A stretch of 64,000 nucleotides of DNA from Nonomuraea pusilla (GCF_900109355.1 NZ_FOBF01000005.1:482519-546518); one strand, 5' to 3'; shown: positions 1-8,708, counted from the first letter of the stretch. The notes: generated by a model not told the origin, from the sequence alone. Program-made: numbers and translations.

Positions 1-517
1 TGGCCGCCGGGCCCCGGTCGTTGCCGACCAGCGGCTCCTGGTGGGCCTTGCCCTTGAGCAGACCGTGGTCGAACCGGTTGTGCCCGCCCTTGAAGAAGAC
101 CCAGTAGTACGGCGTGGCCGGATCGCCGGGGTTGAAGTCGATCACGGCGGTGTCGGTGACCCTGCCGCGGTCGCTGTTGAAGGAGATGACCGAGCCCGCG
201 CCGTCGGGCGCCTGGCCGGAGGTGAACGTCAGGCCGCTCACGGTCAGGTCGGGGCTGTTGAGCGACAGCGCCGACCTGCCGGTGAGCAGCACCTTGCCGG
301 GCGTCTGCGCCCTGAGCGTGAGGGGCCCGGGGGCGCGCAGGTCGATGACGGTGTCCTGCCAGGTGCCGTCGGCCATGACGATGGTGCCCGCCGTCCCGAT
401 CGCCGCGTTCAGCTCGGCCTGGTTCGAGACGAGCCGTTCCCCGTCCGTCGAGGCGTGCGCGGGCGCGGCGGGCAGCAGCAGGGACGCCGCCGCGACAAGG
501 GCTGCCAATCGGTTCAT
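1..517 (-). CDS. PL6-like polysaccharide lyase, N-terminal part (cut by window start)
   Basis: This is a secreted protein, probably a chondroitinase-B/alginate-lyase-type lyase that cleaves uronic-acid glycans outside the cell. The first 22 or so residues form a signal peptide (MNRLAALVAAASLLLP, then APAHA). After that come ADGTWQD near residue 50 and beta-helix-like text (LTVSGLTF), then YYWVFFKGGHNRFDHGLLKG near residues 143-162. These match the start of PL6 family lyases in order and spacing. Only about 172 residues are visible; the catalytic half lies beyond the window. It follows the AraC gene on the same strand with a 67-bp gap that holds a LacI-like palindrome. The family call is from remembered motifs and the exact substrate is unknown. 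Confidence 0.72.
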   Translation of the reverse strand, partial: MNRLAALVAAASLLLPAAPAHASTDGERLVSNQAELNAAIGTAGTIVMADGTWQDTVIDLRAPGPLTLRAQTPGKVLLTGRSALSLNSPDLTVSGLTFTSGQAPDGAGSVISFNSDRGRVTDTAVIDFNPGDPATPYYWVFFKGGHNRFDHGLLKGKAHQEPLVGNDRGPAA

Positions 518-530
518 ACCGGCAACGTAG

Positions 531-545
531 GGAAAGCGCTTTTCC
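531..545. promoter_or_regulatory. LacI-type/cre-like palindrome upstream of the lyase gene
   Basis: GGAAAGCGCTTTTCC is a near-perfect palindrome with a central CG, the form expected of LacI-family operators that control sugar genes in actinobacteria. It lies 14 bp upstream of the lyase start. A weaker relative lies upstream of the divergent ABC importer. No LacI gene is in view. Confidence 0.5.
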
Positions 546-584
546 TTGGGCATGGGCAAAACTCGGGCAGTCCTAGGACGATCC

Positions 585-1397
585 TCAGGATGCCTGGTGC
601 AAGGCCCGGTACTGCGTGGGCGTCAGCGAGGTCACCTGGCGGAAGACCCGTGACAGGTAGGAGGCCTCCCAGCCCACCGTCCCGGCGATCTCCTCGATCC
701 TCTGCTCGGTGTGGATCAGCGCCTGCTTGACCCGTTCGACCCGGAGCTGCCGGATGTACTGGTTGGGGGAGACCCCGAAGAGCTGCGCGAAGTAGGTGAT
801 GAAGTAGGTCGGGTTGTAGTGGAAGACCTCCGCCAGCCGCCCCACCGTCAGCGCCTCGGCCAGGTGCGCGTCGATGTACTCCAGGATCCGGCCCGGCCCC
901 TCGCTGAGCGGCCGCAACGAGCCCAGCGGCGCGTGGTCCACCAGGTAGGCCGTCAGCTCCATGAGCACCGCCCGCTGCCGCAGCGGTCCTGTCACCTGCG
1001 TCGTGCCCCTGCCCGCCGCCAGCAGCCTGACGAACATCTCCCGTACGGCCGCCGGATCCTCCACCTCCATCACCCGGGGGAGCGCGACCAGCGAGGCCAG
1101 TTCGCGCCCGGCCACGGTGGCGGTGAAGTTCGCCCAGTACTTGCGCAACGGGCGCTCCTTCGAGCTGGAGAAGGCCAGCGCGGACCCGGCGGGCAGGAAG
1201 TAGAGCTGGCCGGGACGCGGCAGGTACTCCACGCCGTCCAGGGTGATCGAACCCACCCCGTCGAGGATGAGGTAGATCCGGTTGTAGCCGTCGGTCCGCG
1301 CCTGACGCCCCCAGCCGGCGGGGACGGGATCGGCGTGCCCCGCCATGAGCAGGTCGAGATCGAGCCGCCGCAGGTGCTCCCTGAGTGCCGGGTCCAT
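585..1397 (-). CDS. AraC-family transcriptional regulator
   Basis: This is a DNA-binding regulator of 270 residues. The N-terminal part is an AraC-type cupin ligand-binding domain (residues about 20-130, with LILDGVGSITLDG and the RPGQLYFLPAG turn). The C-terminal part has two helix-turn-helix motifs (about 165-265, including YNPTYFITYFAQLFGVSPNQY and the end motif WEASYLSRVFRQ). The start was chosen at MDPALREH because the open frame further upstream is only the antisense shadow of the dehydrogenase gene, which ends 5 bp away. It is probably cotranscribed with that gene and controls the surrounding glycan-use genes. The inducer is not evident. Confidence 0.88.
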   Translation of the reverse strand: MDPALREHLRRLDLDLLMAGHADPVPAGWGRQARTDGYNRIYLILDGVGSITLDGVEYLPRPGQLYFLPAGSALAFSSSKERPLRKYWANFTATVAGRELASLVALPRVMEVEDPAAVREMFVRLLAAGRGTTQVTGPLRQRAVLMELTAYLVDHAPLGSLRPLSEGPGRILEYIDAHLAEALTVGRLAEVFHYNPTYFITYFAQLFGVSPNQYIRQLRVERVKQALIHTEQRIEEIAGTVGWEASYLSRVFRQVTSLTPTQYRALHQAS

Positions 1398-1402
1398 CGC
1401 GG

Positions 1403-2383
1403 TCACGCCCGCAGGCTCGCCAGCGCCGGGTTCACCGCGTGCCGCAGCGGTTCGCCCGCGGCCAGGCGGGCGACCTCGGCCAGCACCAGCTCGCCCATCC
1501 TGCCGCGTTCGGCGCCCATCGCCCCGGCCAGGTGCGGGGTCAGGACCGCGTTGGGCAGGCCGTACAGGGGCGATCCAGGCTCCGGCGGCTCGGGCCAGGT
1601 GACGTCGAGGACCGCGGTGAGGTCGGGCCGCCGGCGCAGGACCTCGACCACGGACGGCTCGTCGAGGACGGCGCCGCGGGCGGTGTTGACCAGCGTCGCG
1701 CCCGCGGGCAGCCGCGCCACCAGCGGGCCGTCGACCAGGCCCGTGGTCTCGGGCAGCAGCGGGGCGTGCACGCTGACGACCTCGCAGGTCTCGAACAGCT
1801 CGGCCAGCGGGAGGAGCGGGACGCCCAGCACCGAGGAGGCGTGCGGGTCGTAGGCGACCACCTCCAGGTCGAAGGCGCGCAGGTGGGAGGCGACCAGGCG
1901 GCCGATCTCGCCCAGGCCGAGCAGCCCCACCCGCGACCGGTAGGCTCCGGCCACGCGCACCTCGTCCGGGTAGCGGCCCAGCTCCTTGATCTCGCGGGAG
2001 ATCCGGTGGAACTGCTTGAGCGCCAGCAGGATCTGGGCCAGCGTGAACTGCGCCACCGGCACCGCGTTGGCCGAGGCCGCCGACACGATCGGGATGTCCC
2101 GCGCCCAGAACTCCGGCGTGGTCAGCGGGCGCACCGAGCCCGCCGCCACGAGCACCGCCCGCAGGCGCGGAGCGTGACCGAGCAGGCCGGCGTCGAGCTC
2201 CGGGGCGCCCCAGCCGGAGAGCAGGACCTCCACCTCCGACAGCACGCTGGGATCGGCGGCCAGTTGCTCCCGCGTCATCGCGGGAGCCTGCCATTCGACC
2301 AGGTCGGCCAGCCTTTCCAGGACGTGCGCGGGGTAGACGTCGGCCCGTCTGCGCTCCTCCATCACCAGCAGTGCTTTGATCAT
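1403..2383 (-). CDS. D-isomer-specific 2-hydroxyacid dehydrogenase
   Basis: This 326-residue NAD-dependent oxidoreductase of the D-2-hydroxyacid dehydrogenase family would interconvert a 2-hydroxyacid and a 2-oxoacid in the cytosol. The Rossmann motif GLLGLGEIGR sits near residue 153. The catalytic Arg is in NTARGAVLDE and the catalytic His in LTPHLAG near the C-terminus, as expected. It is the first gene of a minus-strand run with the AraC and lyase genes, divergent from the sugar importer. A role in oxidising or reducing a sugar-acid product of the lyase is plausible but inferred. Confidence 0.86.
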   Translation of the reverse strand: MIKALLVMEERRRADVYPAHVLERLADLVEWQAPAMTREQLAADPSVLSEVEVLLSGWGAPELDAGLLGHAPRLRAVLVAAGSVRPLTTPEFWARDIPIVSAASANAVPVAQFTLAQILLALKQFHRISREIKELGRYPDEVRVAGAYRSRVGLLGLGEIGRLVASHLRAFDLEVVAYDPHASSVLGVPLLPLAELFETCEVVSVHAPLLPETTGLVDGPLVARLPAGATLVNTARGAVLDEPSVVEVLRRRPDLTAVLDVTWPEPPEPGSPLYGLPNAVLTPHLAGAMGAERGRMGELVLAEVARLAAGEPLRHAVNPALASLRA

Positions 2384-2501
2384 CTCTTCCTCGTTTCATC
2401 GGATGCCTGGGAAGACAGGGTGCCGCATAACGGGACAGCTCTATCGGGGGTCGTTTATTCATCGGAGCATTGACCGGGGAACGTGACCACCGCTACCTTC
2501 C

Positions 2502-2516
2502 GGGAAATCGCTTGCC
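2502..2516. promoter_or_regulatory. Weaker LacI-like site upstream of the ABC importer
   Basis: GGGAAATCGCTTGCC shares 12 of 15 positions with the palindrome in front of the lyase gene (compared from its preceding G at 530). It lies in the 155-bp divergent region between the dehydrogenase and the solute-binding protein, just before the AAGGAGAGGG ribosome binding site. The same region has two copies of TTCATCGGA (near 2394 and 2457), which could be AraC half-sites. All of this is pattern-based. Confidence 0.3.
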
Positions 2517-2538
2517 AAGGAGAGGGAGCCGTCCACAT

Positions 2539-3855
2539 ATGCGAACCCCATCCACAATGTTGGCATGCCTGGTGATGCTCACAGCATGTTCGTCAGGCAC
2601 CGCCGGGACCAACGTCGAGCAGGACGCCAAGGCCACACTCGAACTCTGGACCAGGACCACGCCCGGCGGGCCCGGCGAGCAGGGCACGCTCAGGCTGGCC
2701 GCCGCGTTCGAGAAGGCGACCGGCCACAAGGTCAAGGTGACCGCGATCTTCGACGACTTCGAGACGAAGATGCAGCAGCGGGCCGCCCAGAAGGACCTGC
2801 CCGACATCGTCATGAACGACGTCGCCCAGCTGGGAACGATGCAGAGCCAGGGGCTGCTCAGGGAGATCGACCTCACCAAGCTCGCCGGGGCCGAGAACGT
2901 GTCCGAGCGCGCGCTCGCCTCAGGCAAGGGCGTGGACGGCAAGCAGTACGGCGTGCCGTACTCCGCGCAGGCCACGGCGCTGCTGATCCGCAAGGACTGG
3001 CGGGAGAAGCTCGGGCTGAAGCCCCCGCAGAGCTGGGCGGAGCTGGCCGCCCTGGCCAAGGCCTTCACCGAGAAGGACCCCGACGGCAACGGCCAGAACG
3101 ACACGTACGGGCTGGCCGCGCCGCTGTCGACCAAGCGCGGCTACGCCTCCTGGTACTTCTCCAACTTCCTGTGGGCGGGCGGCGGTGACTTCGTCGCCGA
3201 CGCGGGCGGCGGAAAGTACAAGCCGGCCATGTCCACCCCCGAGTCGGTCGCGGCCGCGCAATGGTTCCGCGACCTGGCGTGCAAGGACAAGGTCATCCAG
3301 CCGGGCGCCGTCACGATGGACACCCCGCCGACGAACGAGACGTTCGAGTCGGGCAAGACCGGCATGTACGTCGTCGGCCCCTACCTGATGCCCCGCTACG
3401 ACAAGTCGCTCGGCAAGGACAAGTACGAGGTCGTGCCCATGCCCCAGGGGGCCAAGAACGCCGACGTGCTCGCCGAGGGCGGCGCGATCTACCTGATGGC
3501 CGGCTCGCCCAACAACGCGGGCCAGGACGCCTTCGCGTCCTACGCCATCTCCGCCGAGGGCCAGAAGGTCGGCATGGAGGGCGACACCGCCTACATCGTG
3601 CAACTGCCCGTCAACAAGACGGTCGACATCGGCCAGGTCCGCCCCGATCCCAGGTGGAAGACCTACGCCGACGTCTACCAGAGCTCCGGCCACTACCCGC
3701 CGTCGATCCCCAACTGGACCCCCGTGCGGCAGGCCGCCGCCGACACCGTCAACGCCCTGGTCGCCGACTGCGGCCTGGACCTGAAGGGCGAGCTGCAGAA
3801 GCTGGACACCAAGCTCGCCGGGATCCTGGCCGAGCAGGGCGTCGCCGCGTCATGA
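2539..3855 (+). CDS. Sugar ABC transporter solute-binding lipoprotein
   Basis: This 438-residue family-1 extracellular solute-binding protein is tethered to the membrane as a lipoprotein. The start MRTPSTML gives a short signal with lipobox LTAC ending at Cys17, and AGGAGAGGG precedes it at good spacing. An in-frame start 69 bp upstream would bury the signal peptide, so it was not used. Typical sugar-binder features follow: ELWTRTTPGGPGEQ, LPDIVMNDVAQLG, and GKTGMYVVGPYLM late in the protein. The stop overlaps the next permease start (ATGA). The importer lacks its own ATPase, as is common in actinobacteria, which share an MsiK-type ATPase. Confidence 0.92.
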   Translation: MRTPSTMLACLVMLTACSSGTAGTNVEQDAKATLELWTRTTPGGPGEQGTLRLAAAFEKATGHKVKVTAIFDDFETKMQQRAAQKDLPDIVMNDVAQLGTMQSQGLLREIDLTKLAGAENVSERALASGKGVDGKQYGVPYSAQATALLIRKDWREKLGLKPPQSWAELAALAKAFTEKDPDGNGQNDTYGLAAPLSTKRGYASWYFSNFLWAGGGDFVADAGGGKYKPAMSTPESVAAAQWFRDLACKDKVIQPGAVTMDTPPTNETFESGKTGMYVVGPYLMPRYDKSLGKDKYEVVPMPQGAKNADVLAEGGAIYLMAGSPNNAGQDAFASYAISAEGQKVGMEGDTAYIVQLPVNKTVDIGQVRPDPRWKTYADVYQSSGHYPPSIPNWTPVRQAAADTVNALVADCGLDLKGELQKLDTKLAGILAEQGVAAS

Positions 3856-4790
3856 CGGCGGTGGAGGTCGATCCGGCCCCTGTGGCCGGGCAGGAGCGCC
3901 CGAGCGGCCGGAGCGGAAGGAGCGGGCGGAGCGGGCGCTGGTGGGTTCCGTGGCTGTTCCTGGCCCCCGCGCTCGTCCTGTTCCTGTACTTCAAGTTCAT
4001 CCCCATGGGCAACGCCCTGGTGATGTCCTTCCAGAACGTGCAGCCCTTCCTCGGCAACCAGTGGGTGGGCCAGGACAACTACGTCAAGGTCGTCACCTCC
4101 GACGGCTTCCAGCAGGCCGCCTGGCACACCGTCCTGCTCGCGGTGTTCCAGACGGCGGGGTCGATGCTGCTCGGGCTGGTGCTCGCCCTGCTGATGGAGG
4201 GGCAGAGCCGCAGGCTGACCTTCATCAGGTCGGCGGCGTTCCTGCCGGTCGTGGTGCCGATGGCGGTCATCGCCGAGCTGTGGCGGATCATGTACCACCC
4301 GACCGGCGACGGCATGCTGAACTCGCTGCTCGGCCTGGTCGGGCTCGGGCCGTCCGGGTTCATCAACGACCCGCACACCTCGATGGCCTCGGTCATCGCC
4401 ACCGGCGTCTGGCGGGGCGCGCCGTACGACATGATGATCTTCCTGGCCGGGCTGGCCGGGGTGAACAGGGACCTGTACGAGGCCGCGATCGTCGACGGCG
4501 CGTCACGGTGGCGGCGGCTGCTGCACGTGACGCTGCCGGGGCTGCGCTCGGTGTTCTCGATCCTCTTCATCCTGGCGGCCATCCGCGGCCTGCGCGTCTT
4601 CACCGAGGTCTACCTGCTGACCAACGGCGGGCCGAACGGTTCGACCGAGGTCGTCATGACCCTGATCACCAAGCTGGGCCTGGAACAGAACCGGCTGGGC
4701 GTGGCCTCCGCGGGAGCGGTGCTGCTGTTCCTGGCGACGCTGCTGCTGACCGTCGTCGTGTCCGTCCTCAGGCGGAGGGAGAAGGAATGA
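3852..4790 (+). CDS. Sugar ABC transporter permease (MalF type)
   Basis: This 312-residue membrane protein has about six transmembrane helices; the first is VPWLFLAPALVLFLYFKFIP. The EAA loop that docks the ATPase reads EAAIVDGASRWRRLLHVTLPG near residue 215. The N-terminus has a short SGRSGRSGRSG repeat. The ATG overlaps the stop of the binding protein and its own stop overlaps the next gene, so the three are translationally coupled. It pairs with the following permease. Confidence 0.93.
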   Translation: MTAVEVDPAPVAGQERPSGRSGRSGRSGRWWVPWLFLAPALVLFLYFKFIPMGNALVMSFQNVQPFLGNQWVGQDNYVKVVTSDGFQQAAWHTVLLAVFQTAGSMLLGLVLALLMEGQSRRLTFIRSAAFLPVVVPMAVIAELWRIMYHPTGDGMLNSLLGLVGLGPSGFINDPHTSMASVIATGVWRGAPYDMMIFLAGLAGVNRDLYEAAIVDGASRWRRLLHVTLPGLRSVFSILFILAAIRGLRVFTEVYLLTNGGPNGSTEVVMTLITKLGLEQNRLGVASAGAVLLFLATLLLTVVVSVLRRREKE

Positions 4791-5653
4791 GCGCGGCCAG
4801 CGAGACCGCCCTCGGGCTCAAGGAGAGCAGGACGCCGCAGGCGCGGCTGCTCAGGCTCGTCGTCCACGCGCTGGTCCTGGTGGTGTTCGCCGGGCCGCTG
4901 CTGGCGCTGCTCGTCAGCGCGTTCAACCACGTCTCCGACCCGACGCAGCTCAGCGTCGTGCCCTCGCGCCCGACGCTGGACAACTTCGCGGTCGCCGTCG
5001 ACCACGGGGTGCTGAAGTACCTGCTGAACTCCTTCTTCGTGGTCGGGTTCGGGCTGCTGCTGCAGGTGGCCGTCTCGACGCTGGCCTCCTACGCGCTGGC
5101 CCGCAAGCGCTTCCCGTTCATGACGCTCGTGTTCGTCGCGATCCTGGCCACGCTCATGCTGCCGGAGGAGATCCTGGCGATCCCGCTGTCGCTGATCCTG
5201 TCGGACCTGCCGGTGCTGCACATCAACCTGATCGGCACGCTGGCCGGGATCATCGTGCCGGTCGGCGCGTGGGCGTTCTCCATCCTGGTCATGACGGAGT
5301 TCATGCGGGACGTGCCACGCGAGCTGGAGGAGGCGGCGCGGATCGACGGGGCGGGGGAACTGCGGATCTTCGCCTGGATCATCCTGCCGATGTGCCGCCC
5401 GGCGCTGGGCGTCATCGGGGTGTTCGGGTTCACCATGATCTGGGACCAGTACCTGCTGCCGATGCTGGTCGCCAGCGACTCCTCGACCTACACACTGCCG
5501 CTGGCGCTGCGCACGCTGCGGATCGACCCGATCGTCACGCCCGGCGTGGTGATGGCGGCCTCGCTGCTGGCGCTGCTGCCGTCGGTGATCGTGTTCCTGT
5601 TCTTCCAGCGCTCGTTCGTGCATGGACTGTCGTCGGGCGCCCTCAAGGGATGA
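4787..5653 (+). CDS. Sugar ABC transporter permease (MalG type)
   Basis: This 288-residue second permease of the importer has about six helices. Its EAA motif is EEAARIDGAGELRIFAWIILP near residue 180, and the C-terminus reads FFQRSFVHGLSSGALKG, which is typical of CUT1 MalG-like permeases. It overlaps the upstream permease by 4 bp and is followed after 6 bp by the fucosidase gene, so the importer probably serves uptake of the sugar or oligosaccharide that the fucosidase acts on. Confidence 0.93.
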   Translation: MSAASETALGLKESRTPQARLLRLVVHALVLVVFAGPLLALLVSAFNHVSDPTQLSVVPSRPTLDNFAVAVDHGVLKYLLNSFFVVGFGLLLQVAVSTLASYALARKRFPFMTLVFVAILATLMLPEEILAIPLSLILSDLPVLHINLIGTLAGIIVPVGAWAFSILVMTEFMRDVPRELEEAARIDGAGELRIFAWIILPMCRPALGVIGVFGFTMIWDQYLLPMLVASDSSTYTLPLALRTLRIDPIVTPGVVMAASLLALLPSVIVFLFFQRSFVHGLSSGALKG

Positions 5654-5659
5654 TTTTTC

Positions 5660-6874
5660 ATGAACTGGTTGATCAATGATCGTTTTGGAATGTTCGTGCA
5701 TTGGGGTCCGTACTCGCTGGCGGCCCGGCACGAGTGGGTGAAGTCGCGCGAGAAACTGACCGACGCGCAATACCAGCCCTATGTCGACCATTTCTCGCCG
5801 GACCTGTACGACCCCGCCGCGTGGGCGCGGACCGCCAGGGCGGCGGGCATGCGTTACGCCGTGCTGACCACCAAGCACCACGACGGATTCTGCCTCTGGG
5901 ACAGCGACCTGACGGACTACAAGGCCCCCCGTGACCTGGTAGAACCGTTCGTCGCGGCGTGCCGCGCCGAGGGGTTGAAGGTGGGTTTCTACCATTCGCT
6001 GATCGACTGGCACCACCCGGAGTTCCCCCTGGACGGAACCCATCCACAGCGCGATGTCCGCCCTATTCCCGAACGTGACGTCTCGGTGTATCGGCGATAC
6101 CTGCACGGCCAGGTCAGGGAACTCCTTACCCGTTACGGAACGGTCGACTATCTCTTCTTCGACTTCTCCTACGCCGGCCGGAGCGAATGGTGGGGCGGAA
6201 AAGGCCCCGAGGACTGGGGCTCGGAAGAACTGCTGGCGATGGTGCGCGAGCTGCAACCCGACATTCTCGTCAACGACCGCCTGGGCATTCCCGGCGACTT
6301 CGTCACCCCTGAGCAGTACCAGCCCTCCGCGCCCATGCCTGGCCTCTGGGAGGCCTGCCAGACGCTGAACGGAAGCTGGGGCTACGACCGCGACAACCTC
6401 GACTACAAGAGCGCGGACCTGCTGGTGAAGATGCTGGTCGACGGGGTGTCCAAGGGCGGCAACCTGCTGCTCAACGTCGGCCCTGACGGGCGCGGGCGCA
6501 TCGACCCGCGCGCCACCGCGCTGCTGGCCCGGATCGGCGGCTGGATGGAGCTGCACGAGCGCTCCATCCGCGGGTGCGGCCCGGCGGAGTACCACCCCCC
6601 GGCCGACTGCCGCTACACCCGCCGCGGCGACCGCCTCTACCTGCACCTCTTCAGCTGGCCGCTGCGCCACGTGCACCTGGATGGGCTGGCGGGCAAGGTG
6701 CGCTACGCGCAGTTGCTCAACGACGCCTCGGAGATCAGGTTCGTCAGCACCGACCCGGACCAGGAGGCCCAGAACACCCGCATGGGCGGCCAGGCGCCGG
6801 GCACGCTCACGCTGGAGCTGCCGGTGCAACGCCCCGACGTCCTGGTGCCCGTCGTCGAACTCTTCCTGGAATGA
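5660..6874 (+). CDS. Alpha-L-fucosidase (GH29), cytoplasmic
   Basis: This 404-residue GH29 glycosidase removes terminal alpha-L-fucose. The family landmarks are FGMFVHWGPYS at the N-terminus, YAVLTTKHHDGFCLWDS near residue 70, GFYHSLIDWHHP near 113 and DYLFFDFSYAG near 168; the Asp in this last block is the expected nucleophile. GGNLLLNVGPDGRG near 270 is also conserved. There is no signal peptide, so it works on imported oligosaccharides. It is the last gene of the importer operon. With the PL6-like lyase it suggests use of fucose-containing or uronate-rich glycans; the combination is inference. Confidence 0.92.
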   Translation: MNWLINDRFGMFVHWGPYSLAARHEWVKSREKLTDAQYQPYVDHFSPDLYDPAAWARTARAAGMRYAVLTTKHHDGFCLWDSDLTDYKAPRDLVEPFVAACRAEGLKVGFYHSLIDWHHPEFPLDGTHPQRDVRPIPERDVSVYRRYLHGQVRELLTRYGTVDYLFFDFSYAGRSEWWGGKGPEDWGSEELLAMVRELQPDILVNDRLGIPGDFVTPEQYQPSAPMPGLWEACQTLNGSWGYDRDNLDYKSADLLVKMLVDGVSKGGNLLLNVGPDGRGRIDPRATALLARIGGWMELHERSIRGCGPAEYHPPADCRYTRRGDRLYLHLFSWPLRHVHLDGLAGKVRYAQLLNDASEIRFVSTDPDQEAQNTRMGGQAPGTLTLELPVQRPDVLVPVVELFLE

Positions 6875-6895
6875 CAGGCAGGCGAGGCAGGCGTG

Positions 6896-7090
6896 TCAGG
6901 GCCGGTCGGCGCGGAACGTGAGAAGCAGGTCCCGCACCGCCCGCTCCTGGGCGGGGCCACGAGCGCCATGGACGGATGATGACACCAGGTAGTAGGTGTG
7001 CGGCGCCTCCATCACGGTCGCCCAGGAGACCAGGGGGAGCTCGACGTCCTGTCTACCGTGTCCGGGTCGCTCTGTCAGTGATTGAGCCAT
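6896..7090 (-). CDS. Small ORF or gene remnant, 64 aa, unrecognised
   Basis: This short minus-strand frame begins MAQSLTERPG and ends LLLTFRADRP, with a middle (VSWATVMEAPHTYYLVSS) that reads like genuine protein rather than GC-shadow text. It could be a small gene or the 3' remnant of a lost one. Nothing else is seen in the 270-bp gap between the fucosidase and the acyltransferase except a GTAACAG motif at 7105. Confidence 0.25.
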   Translation of the reverse strand: MAQSLTERPGHGRQDVELPLVSWATVMEAPHTYYLVSSSVHGARGPAQERAVRDLLLTFRADRP

Positions 7091-7144
7091 GATGCGAGGA
7101 AACCGTAACAGGGCAGTCCGGCGGACGCCGACCGGAGACAGGTC

Positions 7145-8530
7145 CTAGGCGGGGCGGCCGGGCTGTCGGGTGAGGCGGTTGCGTGCCGCCGCGCGCAGCG
7201 CGGCACCGCTGCGGTGCCGCTGGAACGGCAGCTCGAACACCGCCGCGAACCCCCTGGCGAACACCAGCGACACCGGCACGGCCAGCGCCAGCAGCAGCAG
7301 GAACCTGCCCGTGCCCGGCTCCGCCAGCGGCGCGGCCACGTAGCGGTCGAGCGCCACCACGATCGGCGCGTGCACCAGGTAGAGGCTGTAGGAGAAGGAG
7401 CCGAGCGACCGTACGGGGCGGGTGTCCAGCAGGCGGACCAGCGGCGCGGGACGGCCCCGCGCCACCGACGCGAGCAGCAGCCCGGCGGCGGGCGCGAGCG
7501 CCAGGTCCACCCAGAACAACTGCCCGATCGTCCACGCCGGGCTGCGCACCGCGATCAGCACGGCCACGGGCGCCGCGGCGGCGAGCGCCAGCCACGGCAG
7601 AGCCGCCCCCCGGCGCCCCCAGGCAGGCCGCGAGGTTTCGCGGGCGGGTCCGGAAGGTTGGCGGGCGCGCCGCCAGGGTTCGCGGGCGCGTCCTGAGGGT
7701 TGGCGGGCGGGCCGCGAGGTTTCGCGGGCCGCTGCTGCCGCCACGACGCCCACCGCGAACAGCACCGCGAACTGCGGGGTCAGCCGCATGAGCGCCCCCA
7801 CCGCGGGGACCGAGGGCGCGAGCAGCCCCACCGCGACCACGACCACCGTGACCGCGCCCACCGTCACCGTCGCGCCCACCCGGCGCACCGCCAGGAGCAG
7901 GAGCGGGAACAGCACGTACAGCTGCGCCTCCACGGCGATCGACCACAGGGCGCCGTTCGGGCTGGGCGAGCCGAACACGTCCTGCAGCAGCAGCCCGTAC
8001 ACGACCACCGTCTTACCTGTGGGCACGGGCTGGCCGGGCTGCGGTGCCAGCGTCCAGGCGACCACGAGGCTGAACAGCAGCGCCGCCCAGTACGGCGGAA
8101 GGATGCGCCAGGCGCGGCGGCGGGCGAAACGGCGCACCCCGCCGAGCCGCCAGCCCGCCCTCGCGGGGGAGACCGCCAACGAGAAGCCCGAGAGCGCGAT
8201 GAAGACGACGACCGCGAAGTGGCCGTACAGCAGCCAGCTCGCCCACCAGGGGCCGGTGTCGGCGGGGAAACCGGGGTAGGCGAGCAGCCGGCAGTGGTGC
8301 AGCACGACGAACAGCGCCGCCAGCCCGCGCACCCCGTCGAGCCCGCCCAACCTCCCGCCGCCCACCCCCTGACGCCCCTCGGCCCCTTCCCGCCCGGCGG
8401 CTTCTTCGCGTCTGGACGCGTCCTCCCGGGCGGCGGCCTCTTCGCACCCGGTCGTCTCTTCGCGCCCGGTCGCCTGGATCGCCGGGGGGCCCGGTCGCGG
8501 GTCCGAGAGCTCGTCCGCCGAGGAGTCCAC
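7145..8530 (-). CDS. Acyltransferase-3 family membrane protein
   Basis: This 461-residue multi-pass membrane acyltransferase (OafA/YrhL type) typically O-acetylates surface polysaccharides. A charged, Glu/Arg-rich cytoplasmic N-terminus of about 60 residues precedes GGLDGVRGLAALFVVLHHC, which holds the conserved Arg and His pair. FIALSGFSLAVSPARAG and ILPPYWAAL follow, and about ten helices are visible. Between two helices lies an insertion of heptad-like repeats (ARETSRP, ARQPSGR and so on, about five copies) encoded by 21-bp units. It flanks the glycan cluster and is divergent from the first Wzz gene. Confidence 0.87.
   Translation of the reverse strand: MDSSADELSDPRPGPPAIQATGREETTGCEEAAAREDASRREEAAGREGAEGRQGVGGGRLGGLDGVRGLAALFVVLHHCRLLAYPGFPADTGPWWASWLLYGHFAVVVFIALSGFSLAVSPARAGWRLGGVRRFARRRAWRILPPYWAALLFSLVVAWTLAPQPGQPVPTGKTVVVYGLLLQDVFGSPSPNGALWSIAVEAQLYVLFPLLLLAVRRVGATVTVGAVTVVVVAVGLLAPSVPAVGALMRLTPQFAVLFAVGVVAAAAARETSRPARQPSGRAREPWRRARQPSGPARETSRPAWGRRGAALPWLALAAAAPVAVLIAVRSPAWTIGQLFWVDLALAPAAGLLLASVARGRPAPLVRLLDTRPVRSLGSFSYSLYLVHAPIVVALDRYVAAPLAEPGTGRFLLLLALAVPVSLVFARGFAAVFELPFQRHRSGAALRAAARNRLTRQPGRPA
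7627..7729. repeat. In-frame 21-bp repeats inside the acyltransferase gene
   Basis: About five degenerate 21-bp units, each beginning GCGGGCG and ending GGTTG or GTTTC, encode heptapeptides of the form AR-E/Q-x-S-R-P. The unit length keeps the frame. They fall in a loop between predicted transmembrane helices. Confidence 0.7.
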
Positions 8531-8601
8531 CGGCCCACCCCTGCCCCCGTCACGGCCGCGACTCGGCCCCCGTCGGATCTATCGCGGCGCGCCCGCCTGG
8601 C

Positions 8602-8620
8602 GTAACAGTCCCTGTAACAG
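8602..8620. promoter_or_regulatory. Tandem GTAACAG motifs in the acyltransferase/Wzz divergent region
   Basis: GTAACAG occurs at 8602 and 8614, a 12-bp direct-repeat spacing, in the 178-bp region between the divergent acyltransferase and Wzz-like genes. Related GTAAC words occur in the other intergenic regions of this cluster (7105, 10502, 13281). They are possible binding sites of a shared regulator; no known consensus was matched. Confidence 0.3.
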
Positions 8621-8708
8621 CCGCCGAGGAAAGCGCGATGTCCACATTGGAACGGTTTTCCCGGGGGTTGGCTGCGCCCCGTTGCTTCGGGTCAAGGGCG
8701 GGGGACAC

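Noticed and set aside
585..2462. A 625-codon open frame covering both the AraC gene and its neighbour
   Set aside because: The upstream 355 codons are the shadow of the dehydrogenase gene in another frame. The true AraC start is at 1,397.
4610..6829. A 739-codon minus-strand frame opposite the permeases and fucosidase
   Set aside because: The text is His/Arg/Gln-rich shadow of well-supported plus-strand genes.
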